This document shows, one piece after another, positions 17,791 to 26,663 of a DNA stretch of 64,000 nucleotides. The DNA is from Pseudoalteromonas luteoviolacea (GTDB lineage: Bacteria; Pseudomonadota; Gammaproteobacteria; Enterobacterales; Alteromonadaceae): positions 2,756,001 through 2,820,000 of the forward strand of contig NZ_CP015411.1 in NCBI RefSeq assembly GCF_001750165.1, written 5' to 3'. The notes beneath the pieces were generated by a model. The model saw only the letters and a program-made list of their open reading frames with translations. It made no database searches and was not told the DNA's origin. A program made the position numbers and the translations under genes. The first letter of the stretch is position 1; each line of letters starts with the position of its first letter.

Positions 17791-17812
17791 AATTGTAAAA
17801 TGAATTACAATT
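17791..17812. promoter_or_regulatory. Palindromic candidate operator in a divergent promoter region
   Basis: Perfect 8-bp inverted repeat AATTGTAA / TTACAATT separated by six bases, in the AT-rich gap between the divergent hydrolase operon and the solute-binding-like gene. Its spacing is close to but not the same as a TyrR-type box. Which regulator binds is unknown. Confidence 0.4.
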
Positions 17813-17908
17813 ATTAAACAACAATTTTAACTTATTTACTGCTTCATACATTGGCAATTTGACGTTCTTTGCTAAGCTTTAAGAGTGACAATTAGAAGAG
17901 GTGTAAGT

Positions 17909-18745
17909 GTGCGCAAAGCATTGCTACTATTAATATTGTTAACCAGTGTGGCTGAAAGCAAAAGTATCGACTGGATCATCACTGACTTCCCTCCTTACTA
18001 CATGATTAATGATGCAGACGAAGGTACTGGCAGAGATGAATTAATCATTGATTTGTTTCACCAGCATTTACCTGCCTATGAAAATAATAAAGTCTACTTT
18101 CCGGCTAGTCGCGCTATTAGAGCCCTCAGCGATAAACGTAATACGTTTTGTATGCTTTCATTATATAAAACGCCTCAGCGACAAAAATTCATACGGTTTA
18201 GTCAAAACTATACCACCATAGGTTTGTCACCCACGATCGCAACCACAACTAAAACACTTCAAGCGTTAGGTTTAGAAGACACGGCTAAAATACAATTAAA
18301 GCCTTTTATCGAGGAAAATAAGTTGGTGCTTGGTGTTGTCATGCAGCGCTCATATGGCAGAGTGTTGGACCAAGCTATCACTTCAATTCCAAAAAATCAG
18401 GTGGTTATTCGGCCAGGTCAAGATGCGCTTGAAAGTTTGACTTATATGCTCAAAAAAGGTCGTGTCGATGCAGTCATTGGATACCCTAGCGAACATTTCT
18501 ACCTTCATAAACAAACCAACACTAAAGAAGTAGTACAGCTTATACTTAAAGACGTTGACCCGATAGTACATGGCTATGTTGGCTGCACTGATAATGAACT
18601 TGGAAGAGAAATCATCACAGAAATAGATTCTGTCGCTCATACCGTGGTTAACAGTCAAGAATTTAAAATCGTAATGCAAAAATGGTTGCCGAGCTATTTG
18701 GAAATAAAGCTCAGTAAATTAATGAAAAAAAAAGAAGCCAGATAG
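17909..18745 (+). CDS. Periplasmic solute-binding-like protein (SBP_bac_3/TIGR02285 type)
   Basis: 278-residue exported protein. The GTG at 17909 is preferred: it has an AGAAGAGG ribosome site 6-14 bases upstream and directly begins a signal peptide (RKALLLLILLTSVAES). The mature part resembles family-3 amino-acid-binding folds: DWIITDFPPYYM, a cysteine-bearing MLSLYKTPQRQKFIRFS, and a second-lobe segment GRVDAVIGYP. Such stand-alone proteins in Alteromonadales lack a transporter next to them, as here, and their role is unclear; they may be sensors or scavengers. The KMKKKEAR-like tail is basic. Confidence 0.75.
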   Translation: MRKALLLLILLTSVAESKSIDWIITDFPPYYMINDADEGTGRDELIIDLFHQHLPAYENNKVYFPASRAIRALSDKRNTFCMLSLYKTPQRQKFIRFSQNYTTIGLSPTIATTTKTLQALGLEDTAKIQLKPFIEENKLVLGVVMQRSYGRVLDQAITSIPKNQVVIRPGQDALESLTYMLKKGRVDAVIGYPSEHFYLHKQTNTKEVVQLILKDVDPIVHGYVGCTDNELGREIITEIDSVAHTVVNSQEFKIVMQKWLPSYLEIKLSKLMKKKEAR

Positions 18746-18752
18746 TAAGACA

Positions 18753-18780
18753 CCAAGTATCGCAGCTGCGATACTTGGTA
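18753..18780. terminator. Perfect 28-bp palindrome between convergent genes
   Basis: ACCAAGTATCGCAG followed directly by its exact reverse complement, lying between the stop codons of the solute-binding-like gene and ttcA. No T run follows on either strand, so it is not a textbook terminator; it may act as a bidirectional hairpin or be a binding site. Confidence 0.5.
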
Positions 18781-18789
18781 AAATATCAA

Positions 18790-19686
18790 TTAGATGTTTG
18801 TGACATCAATAAATAATGACTCGTCGATGTTAGTAGATGAAACCGTCGCTTCGCTGAACTGATACTCATCACGCTCGTTTTCTCTATCAATTGGTAAATT
18901 TTCAAAATCAAATAAGTTTGTATCTGCTAGCTGACTTGGGCTGACATTTTGAAGTGACTTAAAAATGCTATCAACACGCCCTGGTGTTTTCTTATCCCAG
19001 TCAACCAACATTGCTTTAATATTTTGTCTTTGCAAGTTTTCCTGTGAACCACACAAGTTACAAGGAATGATTGGAAAGTCTTTGTGCTCTGCATATTTTA
19101 TTAAATCTTTTTCTCGGCAGTAAGTGAGTGGACGGATCACCACGTTACGACCGTCATCAGATCTTAGTTTAGGTGGCATAGCTTTCAAGCGAGAACCATG
19201 GAACATATTTAAGAACATAGTCTCAACAATATCATCCATATGATGCCCTAAAGCTAGCTTTGTGGCGCCAATTTTTTCTGCAAAAGAATATAATGTGCCG
19301 CGCCTCAAACGAGAGCACAACCCACAAGTTGTTTTACCCTCCGGTACTTTTTCCCGAACAACTGAGTAAGTATCTTTATCAACGATATAATAAGGAATAT
19401 TTAAGCTCTCGAAGTATTCAGGCAAAATGTGCTCTGGAAAACCGGGTTGCTTCTGATCTAAGTTTACTGCGATCACTTCAAACTGAATCGGTGCAGCTTT
19501 TTGCAAGTTCAATAATATATCAAGCATAGCAAAAGAGTCTTTACCACCACTGATACAAGCCATAACAACATCACCTTCTTCGATCATGTTGTAGTCTTTG
19601 ATTGCATTACCAACATTTCTGCGCAGTTTTTTCTGCAACTTATTGAATTCAAGTACTTCTTTTCTATCGTCTTTTTGGTTCATCAC
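18790..19686 (-). CDS. ttcA: tRNA 2-thiocytidine biosynthesis protein TtcA
   Basis: Fe-S enzyme forming 2-thiocytidine at position 32 of certain tRNAs with ATP. 298 residues, usual length. PP-loop SGGKDS at 46-51; cluster-binding cysteine pairs CGLC at 121-124 and C209/C212 in CNLCGS; also GHHMDDIVET. Stand-alone minus-strand gene. With the tus operon it makes a second tRNA-thiolation function in this window, though the two use different sulfur relays. Confidence 0.96.
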   Translation of the reverse strand: MMNQKDDRKEVLEFNKLQKKLRRNVGNAIKDYNMIEEGDVVMACISGGKDSFAMLDILLNLQKAAPIQFEVIAVNLDQKQPGFPEHILPEYFESLNIPYYIVDKDTYSVVREKVPEGKTTCGLCSRLRRGTLYSFAEKIGATKLALGHHMDDIVETMFLNMFHGSRLKAMPPKLRSDDGRNVVIRPLTYCREKDLIKYAEHKDFPIIPCNLCGSQENLQRQNIKAMLVDWDKKTPGRVDSIFKSLQNVSPSQLADTNLFDFENLPIDRENERDEYQFSEATVSSTNIDESLFIDVTNI

Positions 19687-19826
19687 GACTTCTCAAGCCT
19701 AAAACGGATGGCTTTTTAATTGCTACGGGTAAAAATTTTGAGGTGTGAATTATACGGATTTTTAAACAAGGTTGGAATATATCTGTGTAGATAAAAAATT
19801 TACAATGTGAAAAATCTCAATCCAAA

Positions 19827-19859
19827 TAAAAAAACCCCAAAAGCTCTAGCTTCTGGGGC
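19827..19859 (-). terminator. Rho-independent terminator of the bkd operon
   Basis: Minus-strand stem CCCCAGAAGCT / AGCTTTTGGGG (one internal mismatch) followed by a T7 run, 28 bases past the bkdB stop. Confidence 0.88.
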
Positions 19860-19886
19860 ATGTAAAGGTCCTTTACAAATTGATGC

Positions 19887-21467
19887 TTAGCGCATTGCCA
19901 TCATCATTTTCGCAGGCTCTTCTAGGTAAGATTTCCACAAATTATTAAATCTAGCAATCGTGCCACCATCAATAACTCGGTGGTCACCTGACCAACTCAC
20001 TTGCATTATAGATCGCGATACAACATTGCCCTCAGCATCAAACCTCGGTAAATGTTGCAACTTACCAAGTGCCACAATAGCAACTTCGGGCTTATTGATA
20101 ATTGGTGTTGCAGTCGTCCCGCCAATAGCCCCAATGTTAGAAATTGAAATGGTGCCACCTTTCAGATCATCTGGAGAGACACGCCCTTCTCTTGCAGCAT
20201 CCGTAAGCTTAGTGACCGCTTCAGCAACATCAACAATCGACTTATTCTGACAGCCTTTGATATTTGGCACCAATAGACCTAACTTACTATCAACAGCCAT
20301 ACCTATGTTATGGTCATCAAAATAAGTAAGCTCGGTACACTCTTCATTAACTTGAGAGTTTAAGATTGGGAATTCTTTAATTGCCAAAGACAGCGCTTTA
20401 ATAAAGAAAGGCATCATAGTAAGTTTAATACCTTGCTTTGCATATTGCTCTTTCAAAGACAGTCGCAGTGCAATTAAGTCTGTCAAGTCAATTTCATCAC
20501 TGTAAGTAAAGTGAGGAATTGTAGACACAGACGCAACCATTTGCTTGGCCATAGCAGCTTTCATGCCACGAATTGGCTCAACTCTTGCGCCACCAGTCAC
20601 AGTGCTAACGGAGGTTGCTGAAGGTTGAGAAACAGCTTCGTTAACAACTGGAGCTACTGGACTCGCTCCAGCGCTTAAGAACTTTTCAAGATCTTCTTTA
20701 TACACGCGGCCATTCTTACCACTTCCAGGCACTTGGCGGATATCAATATCCATTTCGCGCGCACGTCGTCTTACAGCAGGTGAAGCTACCGCTTTACCGT
20801 TAATGACTGGTTGAGTAACTGCTGAAGAAATCGTTGAAGATGACACAGGCTGGGGCTTGTGGATTGCAAGCTCTTCTTCAACTGATTTAGCAGGTGTAGT
20901 TTGAACAGCATTTGACTGTGCTAAGCGCACTTGGAACAATGGGCTATGTACTTGTGCTATATCCCCTTTTTGGTAATACAGTTTTTCAACTACACCATCA
21001 TACTTTGCTGGAATTTGAACGAGCGCTTTGTCTGTCATCACATCACAAACAGCTTGATCTTCTTTGATTGACTCACCTTCGCTTACCAACCATTCAACAA
21101 TTTCACATTCAACAATACCTTCACCAATATCTGGGAGGATAAATTCCTCTAAATGCTCACCTTGCGTCGCTACAGGTTGCTCTTGAGATGCAGACGCTGT
21201 CACAGCTTCTTCTTGTACTGGCGCTTCGCCTTCTACATTCATTGCAAATAAAGGCTCATGCACTTTCGCAATATCACCTTTTTGATAATGTAATTGAGTG
21301 ATAACACCGTCATGTACCGCTGGGATTTGTACCAAAGCTTTGTCTGTCATCACATCACAGATTGGCTGATCTTCTTTTACTGTATCACCAACAGCAACTA
21401 GCCATTCTACAACTTCACACTCAACAATACCTTCGCCGATATCTGGTAAAATAAACTCTTTAGACAT
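19887..21467 (-). CDS. bkdB: Branched-chain 2-oxoacid dehydrogenase E2 (dihydrolipoyl acyltransferase)
   Basis: E2 core of the BCKDH complex, transferring branched acyl groups to CoA in Val, Leu and Ile degradation. 526 residues: two lipoyl domains (about 3-78 and 107-182) with lipoyl lysines K43 and K147 in the repeated motif DVMTDKALVQIPA; an E3/E1-binding domain (about 227-264, ASPAVRRRAREMDIDIRQVPG); and the acyltransferase domain (295-526) with catalytic H496 and D500 in SGDHRVIDGG. Alanine/proline-rich linkers join them. Two lipoyl domains rather than the one usual in Pseudomonas BkdB. Third gene of bkdA1-bkdA2-bkdB; no E3 gene lies adjacent. Confidence 0.93.
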   Translation of the reverse strand: MSKEFILPDIGEGIVECEVVEWLVAVGDTVKEDQPICDVMTDKALVQIPAVHDGVITQLHYQKGDIAKVHEPLFAMNVEGEAPVQEEAVTASASQEQPVATQGEHLEEFILPDIGEGIVECEIVEWLVSEGESIKEDQAVCDVMTDKALVQIPAKYDGVVEKLYYQKGDIAQVHSPLFQVRLAQSNAVQTTPAKSVEEELAIHKPQPVSSSTISSAVTQPVINGKAVASPAVRRRAREMDIDIRQVPGSGKNGRVYKEDLEKFLSAGASPVAPVVNEAVSQPSATSVSTVTGGARVEPIRGMKAAMAKQMVASVSTIPHFTYSDEIDLTDLIALRLSLKEQYAKQGIKLTMMPFFIKALSLAIKEFPILNSQVNEECTELTYFDDHNIGMAVDSKLGLLVPNIKGCQNKSIVDVAEAVTKLTDAAREGRVSPDDLKGGTISISNIGAIGGTTATPIINKPEVAIVALGKLQHLPRFDAEGNVVSRSIMQVSWSGDHRVIDGGTIARFNNLWKSYLEEPAKMMMAMR

Positions 21468-21476
21468 GACTTATCC

Positions 21477-22454
21477 TTAAAATTCCACTGACTTCTTAAT
21501 TGCTTCAAACACTTTTAAAGCATCTGGTACATATTCTTTTTCAAGTGCTAAAGGATATGGCGTATCAAGGCCGCAAACACGTTCAATGGGTGATTCTAAA
21601 TGTAAGAAGCACTCTTTTTGAATGGTAGCTGCAATTTCAGCACCAAAACCATTTGTAATTGGCGCTTCGTGACTGACAACTAATCGACCGGTCTTAGTTA
21701 CAGACTTAATCAGTGTTTCAGCATCCCAAGGTAAAATTGAACGAAGATCGATAATTTCACAACTAATGCCAGCCTCTTCTGCTTTTACAGCCGCCTGTTC
21801 GATGATCTCCATTTGCGCGCCCCAAGCTAGCAAAGTGATATCAGAACCTTCTTTAACCACTTCAGCTTTACCAATTTCGATTGTGTAATCTTCTTCAGGT
21901 ACTTCACCAACTGATGCGCGGTATAAACGTTTGGGTTCAAAGAAGATCACAGGGTTATCATCTTTGATGCAAGCTCTTAGTAAGCCTTTCGCTTGGTAAG
22001 GGTTACGCGGTACAACCAACTTCAGACCTGGTGTGTGAGCAAAATACGCTTCTGGAGATTGTGAGTGATACAAACCTCCTGCAATACCACCACCGTAAGG
22101 AGTACGAATAGTCAAATTACCAACATTAAACTCGTTACCAGAACGGTAGCGGAATTTAGCTGACTCGTTTACGATTTGGTCAAACGCTGGGAAGATATAA
22201 TCCGCAAACTGAATCTCAGCTAGCGCTGGCGCGCCAAATGCCGCAAGACCATTGGCAAAACCAAGAATACCTTGCTCTGTCAATGGCGTATTAAATACAC
22301 GATGCTTACCATATTTTTCTTGTAACCCTGATGTTGCACGGAATACGCCACCAAAATAACCCACATCTTCACCAAAGATACAAGCTTGAGGGTGCTCCGC
22401 CATACTAATATCAAGCGCCGAATTAATGGCGTGTAACATATTCATCTTAGCCAT
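21477..22454 (-). CDS. bkdA2: Branched-chain 2-oxoacid dehydrogenase E1 beta subunit
   Basis: 325-residue beta subunit of the thiamine-diphosphate-dependent E1 component. Shows the transketolase-type pyrimidine domain (MAEHPQACIFGEDVGYFGG, with the ThDP-contacting glutamate in EDVG or TPLTEQG) and C-terminal domain ending GLDTPYPLALEKEYVPD. Its ATG shares one base with the bkdA1 stop region, and bkdB follows after 9 bases, so the three are co-translated. Works as an alpha2-beta2 heterotetramer. Confidence 0.94.
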   Translation of the reverse strand: MAKMNMLHAINSALDISMAEHPQACIFGEDVGYFGGVFRATSGLQEKYGKHRVFNTPLTEQGILGFANGLAAFGAPALAEIQFADYIFPAFDQIVNESAKFRYRSGNEFNVGNLTIRTPYGGGIAGGLYHSQSPEAYFAHTPGLKLVVPRNPYQAKGLLRACIKDDNPVIFFEPKRLYRASVGEVPEEDYTIEIGKAEVVKEGSDITLLAWGAQMEIIEQAAVKAEEAGISCEIIDLRSILPWDAETLIKSVTKTGRLVVSHEAPITNGFGAEIAATIQKECFLHLESPIERVCGLDTPYPLALEKEYVPDALKVFEAIKKSVEF

Positions 22455-23671
22455 TATTTGATTCTCCCTGCTGTAATTGGATAGGCATCTGGATATTGTT
22501 TGATATGCTCTTTTAATTCTTCGTATTGTTTTTGTAGCGCTGGAATTGGTGTATCATAAACATCAGAAACAAGTTCTTCTAGAGCTGGTTTTTGTACCTT
22601 TTCTGCAACTTTTAATGCAGCCAAAATCTCTTCGCGGATCTTGTCTTTAATTGCTTCGTCTTCTTTTTCATCTAGCCAGTTTTGCTTCAATAACCATGCT
22701 TTAAATCTGGCAACTGGACAGTTATTCTTAAATTCTGCCTCTTCATCTTTAGTACGGTACCCTGATGGATCATCTGAGGTTGAGTGAGCACCTAGACGAT
22801 ATGCAATTGATTCAATCAACACAGGTTCACCTGTTGTAACCGCAATTTCACGTGCTTTTTTAGTCGCTTCATACACAGCTAACGTGTCAGCGCCATCTAC
22901 ACGGATAGTTTTAATTCCATAACCAACGCCACGTGCAGCAATACCATCGCCTTTAAACTGCTCATCTGCGGGTGTAGAGATTGCATAACCATTATTACGT
23001 GCAAAAAAGATAACAGGCGCTTTGTGTACAGCTGCCATGTTAAGGCCGGCATGGAAATCACCTTCTGATGCAGCACCTTCACCAAAATAACAGATAGTCA
23101 CGTTATCGATTTCAGAGTTCAATTCTCCTGACTCTTTATCAATATGTTTAAGCTTTTGCCCATAGGCATACCCTGTTGCTTGAGGGATCTGTGTACCAAG
23201 CGGGGAAGAAATCGTGAGGTAATGTAATTCATTAGAGCCATAATGCACTGGCATTTGGCGACCTTTACCCAAGTCTTTTTCGTTTGAAAAAAGCTGGTTC
23301 ATGAATTGTTCTAGCGTAAATCCACGATAATGAAGCGCAGCTTGCTCACGGTACTGAGCCATGATCATATCATCTTGCTTCAACGCTGCAGCACTTGCCG
23401 TAATAGCAGCCTCTTCACCCAAACATTGCATATAGAAACTAATACGACCTTGGCGCTGAGCAGCTTGCATACGTTCATCCAACAAACGGATAAATCTCAT
23501 CGTGCTATATATTTTAAGCGCAGTTTCTTTATCTAGCTCAGACTTAGTTGCGCCGTCTAAGATGTCTCCTTGCTCACTTAAAATTTTCAATGTTGGGATG
23601 TTAAGCGCATGGCCATCGATAAATTCGAGTGCATGGCTTATGTTTAACGATATGTTATTGGGGTTAGTCAT
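22454..23671 (-). CDS. bkdA1: Branched-chain 2-oxoacid dehydrogenase E1 alpha subunit
   Basis: 405-residue alpha subunit of E1. The thiamine-diphosphate motif begins GEGAASEGDFHAGLNMA and continues to ARNNGYAIST; the phosphorylation-loop region RLGAHSTSDDPSGYR is typical of BCKDH rather than pyruvate dehydrogenase. Decarboxylates branched 2-oxoacids and loads the E2 lipoyl arm. First gene of the operon; a 16-bp perfect palindrome 133 bases upstream of the start is the likely operator. Confidence 0.94.
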   Translation of the reverse strand: MTNPNNISLNISHALEFIDGHALNIPTLKILSEQGDILDGATKSELDKETALKIYSTMRFIRLLDERMQAAQRQGRISFYMQCLGEEAAITASAAALKQDDMIMAQYREQAALHYRGFTLEQFMNQLFSNEKDLGKGRQMPVHYGSNELHYLTISSPLGTQIPQATGYAYGQKLKHIDKESGELNSEIDNVTICYFGEGAASEGDFHAGLNMAAVHKAPVIFFARNNGYAISTPADEQFKGDGIAARGVGYGIKTIRVDGADTLAVYEATKKAREIAVTTGEPVLIESIAYRLGAHSTSDDPSGYRTKDEEAEFKNNCPVARFKAWLLKQNWLDEKEDEAIKDKIREEILAALKVAEKVQKPALEELVSDVYDTPIPALQKQYEELKEHIKQYPDAYPITAGRIK

Positions 23672-23803
23672 AACCTACCTTCTCTTGTTGTCATCGCCAA
23701 TTTGCAATACTTGAAGCCAATAGCATTGACATAAAGCCCGCGAGTTGAGTTTTGAATAATTAGTGCGGTAAATGCAAATTACTTAAATTAAAGCTTTTGC
23801 CAC

Positions 23804-23819
23804 TTTACGTTAACGTAAA
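23804..23819. promoter_or_regulatory. Perfect palindrome TTTACGTTAACGTAAA, LiuR-like operator
   Basis: A 16-bp perfect palindrome upstream of bkdA1. It resembles, from memory, the ACGT-containing palindromes reported for LiuR, the MerR-family regulator of branched-chain amino-acid catabolism in gammaproteobacteria, whose regulon includes bkd operons. The palindrome is seen directly; the regulator is an inference. Confidence 0.6.
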
Positions 23820-23851
23820 CGGTTATTCAACTAATCCTAGATGAATAACCG
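23820..23851 (-). terminator. Hairpin downstream of astE
   Basis: Perfect 10-bp stem CGGTTATTCA / TGAATAACCG with a 12-base loop, nested inside a wider 13-bp inverted repeat (23770-23782 and 23852-23864). No T run follows, so termination is uncertain; it also abuts the palindromic operator. Confidence 0.35.
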
Positions 23852-23916
23852 GTAATTTGCATTTTTATTCTGGAAAGATTTCGATACGGTTACAAAAGAA
23901 CTGTTATTTCAGGTAG

Positions 23917-24948
23917 TTAAATGAAGCTGTCGTTTATTTCCATTGGTATCACGGTTAATAATGCACGTTGGCCAAGCGCAACTTTAGCATTTGGGAAGAT
24001 AATTGCTTCACCTTCTACTTCAGCAAAAATCTCAGTGTCTCCATCTTTAGCAAGTAGCTCTCCTTTAGCGAATCCAGTAAAGTTAACAGCCGAATCTGGA
24101 AATGGAAATGAAAATTCTTCGCAAGTACGATTAATCGTTCTATGTACTGTAAACAGCTCAAAGTCTGTTGCATCGAATTCTTTATATTCCACTTCTTTTT
24201 GGCTAATTAATGCACTAAGCGTTTGTTTTGTTGCCTCAAAGCTTGCCATGTTATTTTCACCAAACGGCTTTACTTGACCAAGCTCTACTGTAAATGCATC
24301 CGCCTCAAACTGCTTTGAAGAAAAATAGCTGAAAGTCGTTGCGGACGAGCGCATCATCAGCACAGTATTGACGCCACAAGATAGTAAAAACTGTAGCTGT
24401 GATTTTTTCCAAGGTTTACCATGTAAGAAAGGATAAACTGCAAATTTTTCGTTTTTAGAACCTCGGATCGCAGTGTGAAGATCATAATGAGCGCGATAAC
24501 GACCAGCCTCAACACTGGTAAAAAATTCACGCACATAGCCTTCAAGGTTTGCCGCGCGCACTTGCTCAGGGTTATCGGCTTTGTTTTCATGTGCGCCATT
24601 GAATAAACGATTTAGGTTTTCGTCTACAAAGCGCTTTCCAATATTGATTGATTTTGGATTGCCATAGATAAACAGAACACGTTGCTTCAACTCAAGCTTA
24701 CCTGTGATGATTTTCTGAATAAGCTCATCACAGATTTCGATTGGCGCGGTTTCGTTACCGTGTACTGCACTTGAAAAGACAAAATCTTTTTGTGTTTCAC
24801 ACGCTGGGGTGAATTGAATTACACCGGTATCAATTACTTTAACCTCAGTACCGTTTTCCAATGTAAATTGGCTCGGTGCTAATTCAAACTCATTTTCACG
24901 AGTAATGGTTAAAAAGTCCCCTGTTGCTTTTAATGTATCAAGGTACAT
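23917..24948 (-). CDS. astE: Succinylglutamate desuccinylase AstE
   Basis: Zinc enzyme of the arginine succinyltransferase pathway, splitting N-succinylglutamate into glutamate and succinate. 343 residues, usual length. Zinc ligands H63 and E66 (AVHGNETAP) and H159 (YDLHTAIRGS), plus the late TVELGQVKPFG with the catalytic glutamate. The other ast genes are not adjacent, as is common outside enterics. A terminator separates it from pgm upstream. Confidence 0.94.
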   Translation of the reverse strand: MYLDTLKATGDFLTITRENEFELAPSQFTLENGTEVKVIDTGVIQFTPACETQKDFVFSSAVHGNETAPIEICDELIQKIITGKLELKQRVLFIYGNPKSINIGKRFVDENLNRLFNGAHENKADNPEQVRAANLEGYVREFFTSVEAGRYRAHYDLHTAIRGSKNEKFAVYPFLHGKPWKKSQLQFLLSCGVNTVLMMRSSATTFSYFSSKQFEADAFTVELGQVKPFGENNMASFEATKQTLSALISQKEVEYKEFDATDFELFTVHRTINRTCEEFSFPFPDSAVNFTGFAKGELLAKDGDTEIFAEVEGEAIIFPNAKVALGQRALLTVIPMEINDSFI

Positions 24949-24969
24949 ACTGTCACCTTATGAGAGATG

Positions 24970-25003
24970 TAAAAAAGAAAAAGGCCATTAAAAAATGGCC
25001 TTT
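24970..25003 (-). terminator. Rho-independent terminator after pgm
   Basis: Minus-strand stem AAAGGCCATT / AATGGCCTTT (24994-25003 and 24980-24989) followed by a T-rich tail, just past the pgm stop and before the astE start. Confidence 0.88.
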
Positions 25004-25016
25004 CATATTTGATATA

Positions 25017-26657
25017 TTAGCTGATCACACTGTCAACTAACGCTTTCGCGGCACTTTCAAGCTCTGCAAGGTGTGATTCACCTTTGAAAGATTCTAAGTA
25101 AATTTTATAGATATCTTCTGTGCCAGACGGTCTCGCTGCAAACCAACCAGAAGCAGTGACTACTTTTAAGCCACCTATAGCTGCACCATTACCAGGTGCA
25201 TGCGTCAAAATGTCGGTAATTTCATCACCAGCAAGTGTTGTCGCTTTTACATCATCAACACTTAGCGCTTTTAGCCTAGCCTTTTGCGCATCATTTGCTG
25301 GTGCATCTATACGTTTATAACTTGGCGCACCAAACTCCTGCTCAAGCTCTTTGTATCGCTCAGACGGCGTTTTGCCTGTTACAGCTAGAATTTCGGCTGC
25401 GAGTAAGCCAAGAATAAAGCCATCTTTGTCGGTGTTCCAAACATCACCATTTTTCCTCAAAAATGACGCACCTGCACTTTCTTCACCACCAAATGCAAGC
25501 CACTTATCGCTTAAACCTTCAACAAACCATTTGAAACCCACTGGCACTTCATATACTTCATTGCCATGGCTTTGAACGACTTTGTCAATCATGCCGCTTG
25601 ATACAAGTGTTTTACCGACTTTGATGTCTTTTGCCCAATCTCGGTGCTTTAACAGGTAATCAATAGCAACGGCTAAAAAGTGGTTCGGATTCATTAAACC
25701 ATCTTTTGTAACGATACCGTGGCGATCGTAATCTGGGTCGTTACCGATACCAATATCGAAATCATCTTTAATTTCAATTAAATTTGCCATGGCAAACGGT
25801 GAAGAACAGTCCATTCTAATTTTGCCATCTTTATCAAGGGGCATGAATGCAAATCTTGGATCCACTTCATCGTTTACAACCGTCATATTCAGGCCAAACT
25901 TGTCAGCGATCACAGGCCAGAAATTAATACCTGAACCACCCAATGGATCAATACCGATAGAAACGCCAGCTTTTGCGATTGCATCCAAATCTATCACGTT
26001 TGCTAAATCTTCCACATATGGCGTGATTAAATCTTCATACTTGATAAAACCAGAACGCTTAGCCTTGGCATAAGGGAATAATTGAACTTCAACTAAATCT
26101 TCACGCAACAACTGATTTGCACGTTGCTCTATCCAATTAGTTACATCTGTATCGGCCGGACCACCATTTGGTGGGTTGTATTTAAAACCGCCATCTTCCG
26201 GTGGGTTATGAGACGGTGTAACGACAATACCATCTGCAAGCTCATTTGGGTTAATTCGGTTGTGACATACGATGGCATGGCTTACAACTGGAGTCGGTGT
26301 GTAATCATCATTGTCTTGAGTGATCACTTGAACTTCGTTGGCGACCAGGACCTCTATCGCAGAATTAAAGGCGGCTTCAGACAGCGCATGCGTATCTTTA
26401 CCTAAATATAGAGGACCAAAAATATTGTTTGCTTTTCGATAATCACAAATAGCTTGTGTGATTGCTAAAATATGTGACTCGTTAAACTTGACATTATATG
26501 AACAACCACGGTGTCCAGAGGTTCCAAATGCCACACAGTGCTCTGGGTTTGTTTCAAGATCTGGTTCATTCAAATAATATGCTGACACCAGCTTCGGAAT
26601 ATTTGCGAGCTGTGATTTAGGAGCTTTTTTGCCTGCGTTTGGATGGTTTGCCATCAC
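25017..26657 (-). CDS. pgm: Phosphoglucomutase (alpha-D-glucose-phosphate-specific)
   Basis: Interconverts glucose-1-phosphate and glucose-6-phosphate. 546 residues, the E. coli Pgm length. GTSGHRG near residue 45; the phosphoserine loop VVTPSHNPPEDGG around 144-156; the metal loop GNDPDYDRHG; sugar-binding loop GGEESAGASF; and phosphate-binding RPSGTEDIYKIY near the C-terminus. Starts 6 bases after seqA, so seqA-pgm form one operon as in E. coli. Confidence 0.96.
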   Translation of the reverse strand: MMANHPNAGKKAPKSQLANIPKLVSAYYLNEPDLETNPEHCVAFGTSGHRGCSYNVKFNESHILAITQAICDYRKANNIFGPLYLGKDTHALSEAAFNSAIEVLVANEVQVITQDNDDYTPTPVVSHAIVCHNRINPNELADGIVVTPSHNPPEDGGFKYNPPNGGPADTDVTNWIEQRANQLLREDLVEVQLFPYAKAKRSGFIKYEDLITPYVEDLANVIDLDAIAKAGVSIGIDPLGGSGINFWPVIADKFGLNMTVVNDEVDPRFAFMPLDKDGKIRMDCSSPFAMANLIEIKDDFDIGIGNDPDYDRHGIVTKDGLMNPNHFLAVAIDYLLKHRDWAKDIKVGKTLVSSGMIDKVVQSHGNEVYEVPVGFKWFVEGLSDKWLAFGGEESAGASFLRKNGDVWNTDKDGFILGLLAAEILAVTGKTPSERYKELEQEFGAPSYKRIDAPANDAQKARLKALSVDDVKATTLAGDEITDILTHAPGNGAAIGGLKVVTASGWFAARPSGTEDIYKIYLESFKGESHLAELESAAKALVDSVIS

Positions 26658-26663
26658 ATTTCC

